DNA from: Prevotella communis
GTDB taxonomy: Bacteria > Bacteroidota > Bacteroidia > Bacteroidales > Bacteroidaceae
Length of the DNA stretch: 64,000 bases
NCBI RefSeq assembly: GCF_022024115.1
Contig: NZ_CP091792.1
Location: 682,001-746,000 of the forward strand
Direction of reading: 5' to 3'
The notes beneath the pieces were generated by a model, which saw only the letters and a program-made list of their open reading frames with translations, was not told the origin of the DNA and searched no databases. Position 1 is the stretch's first letter. Each line of letters begins with the position of its first letter. The position numbers were made by a program, and so were the translations under genes. This document shows, piece after piece, positions 32,698-42,257 of this stretch.

Positions 32698-34541
32698 GTG
32701 ATGTGATACAACTACTGCCGGATTCGGTGGCAAACCAGATTGCTGCCGGTGAGGTAATCCAGCGACCCGCTTCTGTAATAAAGGAGCTGGTAGAGAATGC
32801 TGTGGATGCTGGGGCAAAGACGATTCGTGTGCTGGTCGTTGATGCAGGACGTACGTCTATTCAGGTCATTGATGATGGTTGTGGTATGTCGGAGACGGAT
32901 GCCCGTTTGGCTTTCGAACGACATGCGACATCGAAGATCCGGCAGGCTGATGATCTCTTTGCGCTTCATACGATGGGCTTCCGTGGTGAGGCTCTTCCTT
33001 CTATTGCCGCAGTGTCGGTCGTAGAACTGACCACGCGTATGGCAAGTGAGGATATAGGAACGCATCTGACTCTGCAGGGGTCAAAGGTGGTGAGCCAGGA
33101 ACCGGTAGCATGTCCTGTCGGCTGTAATTTCAAAGTTGAGAACTTGTTCTTCAATGTTCCGGCACGAAGGAAATTCCTGAAGACGAACGCTACGGAACTG
33201 AATAATATCCTGACGGCTTTCGAACGTATTGTACTGGTATATCCGGATATCCATTTTATTCTGTACAGCAATGGACAGGAACTGATGAACCTGAGGGCGT
33301 GTCATCTGCGTCAGCGTATTGCTGATGTGTTTGGCAAAAAGACCAGTCATGACTTGTTGCCTGTAGAGGTCGATACGTCACTATGCCGTATCTCTGGATT
33401 TGTAGGAAAACCAGAGGCTGCCCGTAAGAAGGCTGGTTATGAGTACTTCTTTGTCAACGGCCGTTATATGAAACATGCCTATTTCCATAAAGCGGTATGT
33501 GGCGCCTTCGAACGATTGGTGCCCGTGGGTATGCAAGTGCCGTACTTTATCTATTTCGAAGTGGATCCTGCTGATATCGATGTGAATATCCATCCTACGA
33601 AAACAGAGATTAAGTTTGAGAACGAACAGAGTATCTGGCAGATTCTGCAGGCTGGCGTGAAAGATGCTATCGGCAAATTCTGTGATGTGCCTACTATTGA
33701 CTTTGATACGGAGGGTAAACCGGATATCCCTGTGTTTGATCCGCAGCGTGACTCGATAGAACTGCCTAAAGTTTCGTATAATCCCAACTTTAATCCTTTC
33801 GAGAAACAGTCTTCTGCTAACTCTTCATCATACAGGGAACCGTCATTCTATCGTGAAGGTGGCGTGGCGAAGGACTGGGAGAAACTATATGAGCCAAGGG
33901 AGATTCCTTCTTATGCAGAGGAGAACCTCTTTCCAGTAGAGGAACCCGCACAAGAACGTGAAACACTTATTTCAGAGAAATCTCCTGTTCATTACCAGTT
34001 CAAGGGATGCTATATCATGACGGCAGTGAAGTCTGGTCTTATGATTATTGACCAGCAGCGCGCTGATATCCGTATACGTTACGAGCGTTATATGGAGCAG
34101 TTCCGCCAGAAAACAGCCAATACACAGCGTGTCCTGTTTCCTGAGGTTATGGAGTTCTCCATGGCTGATAGTGTGATGGTTGATAAGTTTATGCCTGATT
34201 TGTTGACGATGGGGTTTGATATCAACTCTCTGGGAGGTGGAAGCTACGTCATTAATGGTATTCCGGCAGGACTGGAGGGACTTAGTCCAGACCGGCTGAT
34301 ACGACAGGTGGTGGCAGATGCCATAGAGAAGGGATGTAGTGATGTGGAGGAAATACATTCTGCTTTGGCTTTGAGTCTGGCCCGACATGCGGCTATTCCT
34401 CAAGGGCAGGTGTTGAGTAATGAGGAGATGGAGTTGCTGGTGAATGATCTATTTTCTTGTTCCAATGTGAACTATACACCAGATGGGCGCTCAATCCTCT
34501 ATATATTGCCGCAAAAGGAAATAGAGGCATCTCTAGGATGA
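32694..34541 (+). CDS. mutL: DNA mismatch repair protein MutL
   Basis: Mismatch-repair ATPase, 615 residues. The GHKL ATPase motifs are intact ([32 protein letters not shown]). The C-terminal dimerisation domain carries [12 protein letters not shown] from Asp453 where endonuclease MutLs have DQHA(x)2E(x)4E: the His, Ala and first Glu are replaced. It is therefore predicted to lack the nicking activity. The ATGA overlap with the OstA-like gene suggests coupling. Confidence 0.93.
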   Translation: MSDVIQLLPDSVANQIAAGEVIQRPASVIKELVENAVDAGAKTIRVLVVDAGRTSIQVIDDGCGMSETDARLAFERHATSKIRQADDLFALHTMGFRGEALPSIAAVSVVELTTRMASEDIGTHLTLQGSKVVSQEPVACPVGCNFKVENLFFNVPARRKFLKTNATELNNILTAFERIVLVYPDIHFILYSNGQELMNLRACHLRQRIADVFGKKTSHDLLPVEVDTSLCRISGFVGKPEAARKKAGYEYFFVNGRYMKHAYFHKAVCGAFERLVPVGMQVPYFIYFEVDPADIDVNIHPTKTEIKFENEQSIWQILQAGVKDAIGKFCDVPTIDFDTEGKPDIPVFDPQRDSIELPKVSYNPNFNPFEKQSSANSSSYREPSFYREGGVAKDWEKLYEPREIPSYAEENLFPVEEPAQERETLISEKSPVHYQFKGCYIMTAVKSGLMIIDQQRADIRIRYERYMEQFRQKTANTQRVLFPEVMEFSMADSVMVDKFMPDLLTMGFDINSLGGGSYVINGIPAGLEGLSPDRLIRQVVADAIEKGCSDVEEIHSALALSLARHAAIPQGQVLSNEEMELLVNDLFSCSNVNYTPDGRSILYILPQKEIEASLG

Positions 34542-34629
34542 TAATTTTGAAAAAACTCCCCAAAAATCGACGAAAAAGGCTTTTTTTGAACTTTTTTTAT
34601 ACATAAAATGCATTTTCTTTGCTATTTTT

Positions 34630-34661
34630 GTTGGAGGTTATAAAAAAAATTTCTACTTTTG
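34630..34661 (+). promoter_or_regulatory. promoter of the OmpA-family gene
   Basis: GTTG (34630-34633), 20 bases, TACTTTTG (34654-34661). The 44-base AT-rich leader before the ATG is typical of highly expressed Bacteroidales genes. Confidence 0.75.
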
Positions 34662-34705
34662 CAGCAAATTTGAATTTAAATTTTCATTTATAAATTAAAA
34701 ATTGT

Positions 34706-35842
34706 ATGAAAAAGTTTTTAATGGTGCTGGCTCTTGCTAGCGTATCTGTTGCTGGAATGGCACAGGAAACAACTGAAAAGTACAGTGTTGCTACCAATTC
34801 TTTCTGGAGCAACTGGTTCATTCAGGCTAATGTTGCTGGAACTGCTTTCTATAGCAGCCAGGAAAATAATCTTAATCTTTCTAATAGCCCTCTGAAGGGT
34901 TTCCGTAACAACCTGGGTGCTTCTGTGGCTATCGGTAAATGGTTTACTCCAGGTCTCGGTCTCCGTACAAAGGTTAACGGCGTTTGGGGTCGCACTGTAA
35001 ACGGTGATGACAAGAAGGCAAATGCTAGCAAGTACTGGCAGGCTAACGAGCAGGTATTGTTCAACTTGAGCAATATGCTGTGTGGTTACAATCCTGACCG
35101 TGTTTGGAATTTCATTCCTTATCTTGGTGGTGGTATTGGTCGTAACATGACTTACAATTCTTATGCTATGGGTCTGCAGGCTGGTTTGCTGAACGAATTC
35201 CGCCTGAGCCGTAAGTTCGCTCTGAACCTCGATCTGTCATTCGGTATGCATGAGCCTGACTTCGACGGTAATGCAATTTCAAACGCAAGCTCACGTTCTC
35301 CCAAGTCTAAGGATCGTGACCTGAACCTCGAAATCGGTTTGACCTACAATCTGGGTAAGGCTACTTGGAACAAGGTTCCCGATGTTGACGCTATCAACGC
35401 TCTTCATCAGAGCCAGCTCGACGCTCTCAATGCACAGCTCGCTGATGCAAATGCTGAGAACGATCGTCTGAACAACCTGATCAAGAACCACAAGTGCCCC
35501 GAGGCTAAGACTGTTACTGTGAAGGAAGTTGCTACAGCTCCTGTATCTGTATTCTTCAACATTGGTAAGTCTAAGATCGCTTCTCGCAAGGATCTGCAGA
35601 ACGTGAAGGCTATGACTGAGACTAACAAGGATGCTAAGTTCGTTGTAACTGGTTATGCTGATAGCAAGACTGGTAGCGCTTCTTACAACCAGAAGCTGAG
35701 CCAGAAGCGTGCTGAGGCTGTTGCTAACGAGTTGGTTAAGATGGGTGTAAGCCGTGACAACATTGAGATTGTTGCTAAGGGTGGCGTTGCTGACCTGACT
35801 CCTATCTCTTACAACCGTCGTGCTACTGTTGAGATTAAGTAA
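34706..35842 (+). CDS. OmpA-family outer-membrane protein
   Basis: A 378-residue outer-membrane protein. A signal peptide (MKKFLMVLALASVSVAGMAQ) precedes an eight-strand-type beta-barrel (about 25-225), a short coiled coil (LDALNAQLADANAENDRLNN) and a C-terminal OmpA peptidoglycan-binding domain (about 270-378: VVTGYADSKTGSASYNQKLS, RRATVEIK). Codon use is strongly biased toward few codons, fitting an abundant protein. It is monocistronic, with its own promoter and terminator. Confidence 0.92.
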   Translation: MKKFLMVLALASVSVAGMAQETTEKYSVATNSFWSNWFIQANVAGTAFYSSQENNLNLSNSPLKGFRNNLGASVAIGKWFTPGLGLRTKVNGVWGRTVNGDDKKANASKYWQANEQVLFNLSNMLCGYNPDRVWNFIPYLGGGIGRNMTYNSYAMGLQAGLLNEFRLSRKFALNLDLSFGMHEPDFDGNAISNASSRSPKSKDRDLNLEIGLTYNLGKATWNKVPDVDAINALHQSQLDALNAQLADANAENDRLNNLIKNHKCPEAKTVTVKEVATAPVSVFFNIGKSKIASRKDLQNVKAMTETNKDAKFVVTGYADSKTGSASYNQKLSQKRAEAVANELVKMGVSRDNIEIVAKGGVADLTPISYNRRATVEIK

Positions 35843-35869
35843 TTGATCTTAAAAACGAAATTAATAAAT

Positions 35870-35905
35870 GACCGGTGAGTTTTTGCTTACCGGTCTTTTT
35901 TTTTT
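35870..35905 (+). terminator. terminator of the OmpA-family gene
   Basis: GACCGGT pairs with ACCGGTC, followed by ten T. Confidence 0.93.
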
Positions 35906-35988
35906 GCCCTTTTACCCCCCTTTTTTGGGGCTAAATAAGCCCTTTCTGCAATTTTTTTCGAGAAAATTTGAAAAAAGTTCGGAAAATA

Positions 35989-36020
35989 TTTGGTGGTTTC
36001 AAAAAAAGTCCGTACCTTTG
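35989..36020 (+). promoter_or_regulatory. tRNA-Val promoter
   Basis: TTTG (35989-35992), 20 bases, TACCTTTG (36013-36020). Confidence 0.8.
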
Positions 36021-36071
36021 CACTCGCTTAAAAGAATAAGATAACACTCAAAGTTACAACGGTTCAAAAAA

Positions 36072-36146
36072 GGGCGTTTAGCTCAGTTGGTTTAGAGCAT
36101 CTGCCTTACAAGCAGAGGGTCGGCGGTTCGAATCCGTCAACGCCCA
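36072..36146 (+). tRNA. tRNA-Val (anticodon TAC)
   Basis: Acceptor GGGCG pairs with CGCCC; the anticodon arm is TCTGC-CTTACAA-GCAGA, giving TAC, and the T arm has GGTTCGAATCC. The 3' CCA is not encoded. Confidence 0.95.
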
Positions 36147-36149
36147 CAA

Positions 36150-36182
36150 GAAAAGGTTCTGAAGAAATTCAGAACCTTTTTC
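36150..36182 (+). terminator. tRNA-Val terminator
   Basis: AAAAGGTTCTGAA pairs with TTCAGAACCTTTT, ending in T. Confidence 0.92.
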
Positions 36183-36229
36183 TGTTTAAAAAACATAAAA
36201 ACATCTGTTGCGCTAAAAAACTTTTAAAT

Positions 36230-36250
36230 CTTAACTCTTAATTCTCAACT
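36230..36250 (+). repeat. heptamer tract before purB
   Basis: Three units, CTTAACT, CTTAATT and CTCAACT, directly upstream of the purB -7 box, at the place where a -33 box would be expected. Confidence 0.6.
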
Positions 36251-36256
36251 TTTTTG

Positions 36257-36264
36257 TAACTTTG
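36257..36264 (+). promoter_or_regulatory. -7 box for purB
   Basis: TAACTTTG, 39 bases before the ATG. Confidence 0.6.
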
Positions 36265-36302
36265 CAACCTCAATTGAAGAGTATATTATCTAGATAGTAA
36301 AA

Positions 36303-37649
36303 ATGGAACTAAACTTATTGACGGCCATCTCGCCTATAGATGGTCGCTATCGCGGGAAGACAGAGCCGCTGAGTGAGTATTTTTCAGAGTATGCGTTGGT
36401 GAGATACCGTGTGCGTGTAGAGATTGAATATTTTATTGCACTCTGCGAGTTACCCTTGCCCCAACTTCAGGATTTCAATCATGACCGATTTGAAGCCATG
36501 CGTGACATCTATCGCCACTTTACGCCTGCAGATGCGCAGCGCGTAAAGGATATTGAGGCGATTACTAACCATGATGTAAAGGCTGTGGAGTATTTTATCA
36601 AAGAATGCCTGGATAAGATGGGCGGCTTTGAGAAATACAAGGAGTTCATTCATTTTGGTTTAACTTCTCAGGATATCAACAATACCAGTGTGCCCCTTTC
36701 TGTTAAGGAAGCTATTGAGCAGGTTTATGTACCCCTGTTGGAAGAGCTCATTGAGCAGTTGCACGACTATGCTGAGGAATGGAAAGGTGTGGCTATGTTG
36801 GCCAAGACGCATGGACAGCCTGCTTCTCCCACTCGCCTGGGTAAGGAGATTATGGTTTATGTTTATCGTCTTGAGGAACAGTTGCGCTCGTTGAAGGAGG
36901 TGCCCGTGACGGCAAAGTTCGGTGGCGCTACAGGTAACTACAATGCACACCATGTGGCTTATCCCCAGTACGACTGGCGTGAGTTCGGTAATCGTTTTGT
37001 AAGCGAGAAACTGGGATTGGAGCGTGAGCAGTATACTACACAGATTTCCAACTACGACTGGCTGGCTGCTATTTTTGATGCTATGCGTCGTATTAATACC
37101 ATCATCATCGACTTGGATCGTGACTTCTGGATGTACATCTCAATGGATTACTTCAAGCAGAAGATTAAGGCTGGTGAGGTAGGTTCAAGCGCTATGCCTC
37201 ACAAGGTGAACCCCATCGATTATGAGAATTCAGAAGGTAACCTGGGTATGGCTAATGCCGTGCTGGGATTCCTGGCACAGAAGTTGCCTGTAAGTCGTTT
37301 GCAGCGAGACCTGACCGACTCTACCGTACTGCGTAATGTCGGTGTACCTATGGGACACTCGCTCATTGCTTTCCAGAGTACGCTGAAGGGACTTCGTAAG
37401 CTGATCCTGAATGAGGATAAACTGCACGAGGATCTTGAAAATACATGGGCAGTCGTGGCAGAAGCGATTCAGACTATCCTGCGTCGCGAAGCCTATCCTA
37501 ATCCTTATGAGACGCTGAAGGCTTTGACACGTACTAATAAAAAGATGGATGAGAAGACCATCCATGATTTCATCCAGACCCTTGAGGTCAGTGATGAGGT
37601 GAAGGAGGAGTTGATGGCTATCACTCCCTGGAACTATACTGGAGTTTAA
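36303..37649 (+). CDS. purB: adenylosuccinate lyase
   Basis: Catalyses two steps of purine synthesis (SAICAR to AICAR, adenylosuccinate to AMP). The 448-residue protein shows the superfamily signature GSSAMPHKVNPIDYEN, the TSQDINNT substrate loop and the catalytic His region AKTHGQPASPT. It belongs to the longer E. coli-like PurB branch. Confidence 0.95.
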   Translation: MELNLLTAISPIDGRYRGKTEPLSEYFSEYALVRYRVRVEIEYFIALCELPLPQLQDFNHDRFEAMRDIYRHFTPADAQRVKDIEAITNHDVKAVEYFIKECLDKMGGFEKYKEFIHFGLTSQDINNTSVPLSVKEAIEQVYVPLLEELIEQLHDYAEEWKGVAMLAKTHGQPASPTRLGKEIMVYVYRLEEQLRSLKEVPVTAKFGGATGNYNAHHVAYPQYDWREFGNRFVSEKLGLEREQYTTQISNYDWLAAIFDAMRRINTIIIDLDRDFWMYISMDYFKQKIKAGEVGSSAMPHKVNPIDYENSEGNLGMANAVLGFLAQKLPVSRLQRDLTDSTVLRNVGVPMGHSLIAFQSTLKGLRKLILNEDKLHEDLENTWAVVAEAIQTILRREAYPNPYETLKALTRTNKKMDEKTIHDFIQTLEVSDEVKEELMAITPWNYTGV

Positions 37650-37730
37650 CTAACTTTTTTATATAATCATTATTTTAACGTCGTGTGACGGAGAAAGAAA
37701 CATTAAGAACATTAGAATTTTTTGAGAATT

Positions 37731-39116
37731 ATGGATTTTGAAAACGAAAAGAAAGACGAACAGCAGTTCACGGAAAATGCTGCTAGCCGTGAGGGTTACC
37801 AGAAAGAGTATCGCCCGGTAGGACGTTCACCACGTCCACGTATTCACACGGGTCAGCGCCCAGTTAACTCAAACTTCGAGCGCCCAAGTTTTAACAAACA
37901 CAGTCAGGATGATGAGGGCGGCTTCCGTCCAGAAGGCTTTGGTGCAGGTCTGCAGAGTCAGGCACCTCAGCGTAGTTATCGTCCCCGTACAAATAACTAT
38001 AATAACAATGGTGGTGGCTACCAGTCTCGTCAGCAGGGTGGTTACCAGCAGCGCCCCCAGCAGGGTGGCTATCGTCCTCGTTACAATCAGGAGGGTGATG
38101 ACCAGCAGGGATATCAGTCTCGTCAGGGTGGCTACCAGCAGCGTGGCGGTTATGGCCAGCGTCCTCAGCAGGGCGGTTATCAGCAGCGTGGCGGTTATGG
38201 CCAGCGTTCTCAGCAGGGTGGTTACCAGCAGCGTGGCGGTTATGGCCAGCGTCCTCAGCAGGGCGGTTATCAGCAGCGTGGCGGTTATGGTCAGCGCCCT
38301 CAGGGTGGCTTCCGTCAGCGTACAGCCGATTATGATCCCAATGCAAAGTACTCCATGAAGAAACGCATTGAGTACAAGGAGCAGAACTACGATCCTACGG
38401 AGCCTATCCGTCTGAATAAGTTCCTTGCTAATGCTGGTGTATGCAGCCGTCGTGAGGCTGATGAGTTCATCCAGGCTGGTGTGGTTACCGTTAACGGTGA
38501 GGTAGTTACCGAATTGGGTACAAAGGTAATGCGCACTGATGTGGTGAAGTTCCACGATGATCCCGTATTGCTCGAGAAGAAGGTGTATGTATTGCTTAAT
38601 AAGCCCAAGGACTATGTGACTACCAGTGACGATCCCCAGCAGCGTAAGACTGTGATGGATCTGGTGAAGAATGCTTGTCCTGAGCGTATCTATCCTGTTG
38701 GTCGTCTGGACCGCAATACCACTGGTGTGTTGCTGCTCACCAACGATGGTGATATGGCTTCTAAGCTGACTCATCCTAAGTTCCTGAAGAAGAAGATCTA
38801 TCATGTGTACCTGGATCGCAACGTAACTGCTCATGATTTGCAGCAGATTGCAGAGGGTATCACACTTGATGACGGCGAGATCAAGGCAGACGCTATCGAA
38901 TATGCTGATCCCGTGGACAAAAAGCAGGTGGGCATTGAGATCCATTCTGGCAAGAACCGTATCGTACGTCGTATCTTCGAGAGCTTCGGTTATAAGGTAT
39001 TGAAGCTTGACCGCGTACAGTTTGCCGGTCTGACCAAGAAGAACCTGCGTCGCGGTGACTGGCGTTACCTCACAGAGGAAGAGGTTGACCGTCTGCGCAT
39101 GGGATCATATGAATAA
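37731..39116 (+). CDS. RluB/RsuA-type pseudouridine synthase with Gly/Gln/Arg repeat region
   Basis: A 461-residue enzyme that should modify a uridine in rRNA (RluB-type position inferred). Residues 220-461 hold an S4 RNA-binding domain (RLNKFLANAGVCSRREADEF) and the catalytic domain with the active Asp in GRLDRNTTGVLLL. The N-terminal 210 residues are low in complexity and rich in Gly, Gln, Arg and Tyr, with four units of GGYQQRGGYGQRPQQ. Such RGG/QGGY regions bind RNA and can drive condensation in other systems. The ATG at 37731 is preferred to the TTG at 37722. Confidence 0.9.
   Translation: MDFENEKKDEQQFTENAASREGYQKEYRPVGRSPRPRIHTGQRPVNSNFERPSFNKHSQDDEGGFRPEGFGAGLQSQAPQRSYRPRTNNYNNNGGGYQSRQQGGYQQRPQQGGYRPRYNQEGDDQQGYQSRQGGYQQRGGYGQRPQQGGYQQRGGYGQRSQQGGYQQRGGYGQRPQQGGYQQRGGYGQRPQGGFRQRTADYDPNAKYSMKKRIEYKEQNYDPTEPIRLNKFLANAGVCSRREADEFIQAGVVTVNGEVVTELGTKVMRTDVVKFHDDPVLLEKKVYVLLNKPKDYVTTSDDPQQRKTVMDLVKNACPERIYPVGRLDRNTTGVLLLTNDGDMASKLTHPKFLKKKIYHVYLDRNVTAHDLQQIAEGITLDDGEIKADAIEYADPVDKKQVGIEIHSGKNRIVRRIFESFGYKVLKLDRVQFAGLTKKNLRRGDWRYLTEEEVDRLRMGSYE
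38128..38310 (+). repeat. 45-bp coding tandem repeat (GGYQQRGGYGQRPQQ)
   Basis: Four near-identical 45-base units, differing mainly at synonymous sites and one Pro/Ser change. Copy number can be expected to vary between strains. Confidence 0.9.
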
Positions 39117-39136
39117 TTGACAATTGATAATTGACA
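39115..39136 (+). repeat. heptamer tract before asnS
   Basis: AATTGA[C/T] repeats three times and runs into the asnS start codon; the spacer contains nothing else. Confidence 0.75.
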
Positions 39137-40576
39137 ATGAAAAGAATAAAGGTAATTGATGTGCTGAAAAGCACAGAATATGGAAAAGAAGTCTGTGTGA
39201 AGGGCTGGGTGCGTACGCACCGCTCTTCCAAGGCTGTCGACTTTATTGCACTGAACGATGGTTCTACCATCAATAACGTGCAGATTGTGGTGGACCCCAC
39301 AAAGTTTGATGAGCAACTGTTGAAGGATATCACGACAGGTGCTTGTATCTGTGCAGAAGGTACACTGGTGGAGAGCCAGGGCGCAGGTCAGAGCAGTGAG
39401 ATTCAGGCTACCAATCTGGTGGTTTATGGTCTCTGCGGCAATGACTATCCTATGCAGAAGAAGGGTCAGAGCTTTGAGGCTATGCGTAAGAATGCCCATA
39501 TGCGTCTGCGTACCAATACCTTTGGCGCTGTGATGCGTATCCGTCATAACATGGCAATGGCTATCCATACCTATTTCCATGAGCATGGCTTCTATTATTT
39601 CCATACACCTCTGATTACTGCTTCTGACTGTGAGGGTGCAGGAAATATGTTCCAGGTAACGACCAAGAATCTCTATGATCTGAAGAAGGACGAACAGGGC
39701 AAGATTATCTATGATGATGACTTCTTTGGTGAGCAGACCTCTCTGACGGTGTCTGGTCAGCTGGAAGGTGAGCTTGGTGCTACTGCACTTGGCGCAATCT
39801 ATACCTTTGGTCCTACGTTCCGTGCAGAGAACAGTAACACGCCTCGTCACTTGGCTGAGTTCTGGATGGTAGAGCCTGAGGTTGCTTTCCTCGACCAGGA
39901 GGAGCTGATGGACCTCGAAGAGGACTTCATCAAGTATTGTGTGAAGTGGGCGCTGGATAACTGTAAGGATGATCTTGAGTTCCTCAATAAGATGATTGAT
40001 AAGACACTTATCGAGCGTCTGCAGGGCGTACTGAAGGAGACCTTCGTTCGCTTGCCTTACACTGAGGGTATCAATATCCTGCAGGAGGCTATCAAGAACG
40101 GTAAGAAGTTTGAGTTCCCCTGCAACTGGGGTGATGACCTTGCTTCTGAGCACGAGCGCTACCTCGTTGAGGAGCACTTCAAGAAGCCTGTTATCATGAC
40201 TGACTACCCACGTGCCTTCAAGTCATTCTACATGAAGCAGAATCAGGATACAACTGATGGTGGTTCTGTAGGTTATAAGGGTGCTATTGCTCCTGGTCCT
40301 ACAATGCAGGGTACCGACGTGCTGTTCCCACAGATTGGTGAGATTATTGGTGGTTCTGTCCGTGAGGAGAGCTACGATAAGCTGATGGGTGAGATTGAGC
40401 GCCGCGAGATGGATCAGACCCACCTTTGGTGGTATATCGATACCCGCCGTTGGGGTTCTTGCCCTCACGCCGGTTTCGGTCTCGGCTTCGAGCGTCTCAT
40501 CCTGTTCGTAACAGGTATGCAGAACATTCGTGACGTGATTCCTTTCCCACGTACACCGAAGAGTGCAGAATTCTAA
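39137..40576 (+). CDS. asnS: asparaginyl-tRNA synthetase
   Basis: Class IIb synthetase, 479 residues, charging tRNA-Asn. The OB-fold anticodon-binding domain ([22 protein letters not shown] region) is followed by motif 2 ([20 protein letters not shown]) and motif 3 ([12 protein letters not shown]). The ATG at 39137 is chosen because the TTG at 39131 lies in the repeat. It sits 20 bases after the pseudouridine synthase gene and ends at a bidirectional terminator. Confidence 0.95.
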   Translation: MKRIKVIDVLKSTEYGKEVCVKGWVRTHRSSKAVDFIALNDGSTINNVQIVVDPTKFDEQLLKDITTGACICAEGTLVESQGAGQSSEIQATNLVVYGLCGNDYPMQKKGQSFEAMRKNAHMRLRTNTFGAVMRIRHNMAMAIHTYFHEHGFYYFHTPLITASDCEGAGNMFQVTTKNLYDLKKDEQGKIIYDDDFFGEQTSLTVSGQLEGELGATALGAIYTFGPTFRAENSNTPRHLAEFWMVEPEVAFLDQEELMDLEEDFIKYCVKWALDNCKDDLEFLNKMIDKTLIERLQGVLKETFVRLPYTEGINILQEAIKNGKKFEFPCNWGDDLASEHERYLVEEHFKKPVIMTDYPRAFKSFYMKQNQDTTDGGSVGYKGAIAPGPTMQGTDVLFPQIGEIIGGSVREESYDKLMGEIERREMDQTHLWWYIDTRRWGSCPHAGFGLGFERLILFVTGMQNIRDVIPFPRTPKSAEF

Positions 40577-40582
40577 ATACAA

Positions 40583-40612
40583 GAAAGCCTCGCCAACTGG
40601 CGAGGCTTTTTC
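40583..40612. terminator. bidirectional terminator between asnS and the CvfB-like gene
   Basis: AAAGCCTCGCCA pairs with TGGCGAGGCTTT; flanking A and T runs let it act on both strands. Confidence 0.92.
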
Positions 40613-40614
40613 GT

Positions 40615-41511
40615 TTATGCTAGGCGAATACCATTTTCCTCTATCACGATGAGGCGTCGGCGATACAGGTCACCGATGGCTTTCTTGTAGGCTTTCTTTG
40701 ATACCTTAAAACGGTCGTAGATTAGTTCGGCATCGCTCTTATCGCCTAAGTCGCAGTGCCCGTCGTTCTCGTAGAGATAGCGCAGGAGCACTTCGGCAAA
40801 GTCGAGCGTGTGTTGACGACCGGTAGGCTGCAAGGTGACGTCAATCTTGCCGTCCTGACGCACATGGTCAATATAGGCCGTAAGACGGTCGCCTGTGTGC
40901 CGCAGCTGGAAAATCTGGTTGTCATATATCTGACCTTGATAGCGGTTGTTAATGATGGTCTTGAAACCAAGGTCGGTTTTCTGCCAGATGAGACAATCGC
41001 AGGTGTCGCCGTGCTTGAGGGGAGACCAGACAGCAGACCCGACGGGTATTGTATCAGTAGTACTGGATGTGCTGGCGTTGGTCGAGGCAGGTGCAGGTTC
41101 CAAATAACGCTCCACTTTTGCGGTAGCCATCAGACGATGCGACTCTTCATCCTCTTTTACAAAGACGATATAATGCTTGCCAACCTCCATGCGCTGTTTC
41201 TGCTCACGGAAAGGACAGAAGAGGTCTTTCATCAGTCCCCATTTCAAGAAGGCGCCGTATTGGTTAATCCATGCTACTTCCAGACAGGCAAACTCGCCCA
41301 CCTTGGCGGCAGGTTTTTCTGTGGTGGCAATGAGGCGTTCGTCCTGGTCGAGATAGACGAAGACTTCAATTTCTTTTCCGATGGCTAAACCATCGGGCAC
41401 ATAACGGTTGGGAAGCAGGATATCGCCGCTACGTTCGTCACCTTCCAGGTAAAAGCCCTGGTCGGCGCGGCGAATAGCTGTAAGTGTGTTGTAATCTCCT
41501 AGTTTTATCAT
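40615..41511 (-). CDS. CvfB-like S1 RNA-binding protein
   Basis: A 298-residue cytoplasmic protein with three S1-type OB folds and a C-terminal winged helix (YDRFKVSKKAYKKAIGDLYR), as in CvfB/YitL proteins that bind RNA and affect virulence or gene expression in Firmicutes. A Ser/Thr/Ala-rich insert (PASTNASTSSTTDT, about residues 140-153) separates two of the domains. It is transcribed toward the shared terminator with asnS and follows lolD by 14 bases. Confidence 0.85.
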   Translation of the reverse strand: MIKLGDYNTLTAIRRADQGFYLEGDERSGDILLPNRYVPDGLAIGKEIEVFVYLDQDERLIATTEKPAAKVGEFACLEVAWINQYGAFLKWGLMKDLFCPFREQKQRMEVGKHYIVFVKEDEESHRLMATAKVERYLEPAPASTNASTSSTTDTIPVGSAVWSPLKHGDTCDCLIWQKTDLGFKTIINNRYQGQIYDNQIFQLRHTGDRLTAYIDHVRQDGKIDVTLQPTGRQHTLDFAEVLLRYLYENDGHCDLGDKSDAELIYDRFKVSKKAYKKAIGDLYRRRLIVIEENGIRLA

Positions 41512-41525
41512 AGAATAGATGTTTA

Positions 41526-42209
41526 TTATATGTCAGCGGAAAGATCGCTGACCACAGGTATATCCAGAAGACCGTCACGCATGTGAATCGTGCGGTCTGT
41601 GATGGTGGCCAGTTGTTCGTCATGTGTGACGATGACGAAGGTCTGGCCGAATTTATCACGTAGGTCGAAGAAGAGCTGGTGCAGCTCCTCCTTGTTCTTT
41701 GTGTCAAGAGAACCACTGGGCTCGTCAGCCAAGATGACGGCAGGACTGTTCACCAGGGCGCGGGCTACGGCTACACGCTGCTTCTCACCACCGGAGAGCT
41801 CGTTGGGCTTGTGGTTTGCACGATCCGTGAGTCCCATGAACTGTAGCAGTTCCTTAGCACGCTCCTTGGCAGCCTTATTGGATGTGCCAGCGATATAGGC
41901 TGGAATCATGATATTCTCGATAGCCGTGAATTCAGGCAGCAATTGATGAAACTGAAACACAAAGCCTAAGTGACGATTGCGGAAATCGGCAAGGGCTTTT
42001 TGGGAAAGGGCGGTGGTGTCGATGCCATCGACACATACAGAACCAGTATCTGGTTTATCCAATGTGCCGATGATTTGCAGCAGGGTGGTCTTTCCGGCAC
42101 CGCTGGGGCCTACAATACTTACCACCTCTCCTTTGTCGATATGGAGGTCGATGCCTTTTAGCACCTGTAATGAGCCGAAACTCTTGGTTATATTCTTTAT
42201 GTCTATCAT
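41526..42209 (-). CDS. lolD: lipoprotein-releasing ABC transporter ATPase LolD
   Basis: A 227-residue ATPase that drives release of lipoproteins from the inner membrane. It has Walker A (GPSGAGKT), the signature [15 protein letters not shown] and Walker B ([12 protein letters not shown]). The LolD identity rests on the [19 protein letters not shown] segment, which is typical for LolD. MacB-type ATPases are close relatives, so the call is not absolute. No LolC/E partner is in the window. Confidence 0.82.
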   Translation of the reverse strand: MIDIKNITKSFGSLQVLKGIDLHIDKGEVVSIVGPSGAGKTTLLQIIGTLDKPDTGSVCVDGIDTTALSQKALADFRNRHLGFVFQFHQLLPEFTAIENIMIPAYIAGTSNKAAKERAKELLQFMGLTDRANHKPNELSGGEKQRVAVARALVNSPAVILADEPSGSLDTKNKEELHQLFFDLRDKFGQTFVIVTHDEQLATITDRTIHMRDGLLDIPVVSDLSADI

Positions 42210-42214
42210 TTTAT

Positions 42215-42249
42215 TATGGGTCTAATGGGTCTAATGGGGGTAATGGGGA
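42215..42249 (-). repeat. 9-bp tandem tract upstream of lolD
   Basis: ATGGGTCTA is followed by further related units (ATGGGGGTA, ATGGGGATG). It fills the gap between the antiporter and lolD genes. Confidence 0.7.
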
Positions 42250-42257
42250 TGATGAGC

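Noticed and set aside
37869..38945. 358-codon minus-strand frame with long Leu/Thr/Ile repeats
   Set aside because: It is the complement of the Gly/Gln/Arg repeat of the pseudouridine synthase; the repeats are merely mirrored.
39065..40177. 370-codon minus-strand frame opposite asnS
   Set aside because: asnS is complete with class II motifs; the shadow lacks any recognisable feature.
41040..41100. Ser/Thr-rich insert of the CvfB-like gene as another repeat insertion
   Set aside because: The peptide is low in complexity but the DNA shows no heptamer or palindrome.
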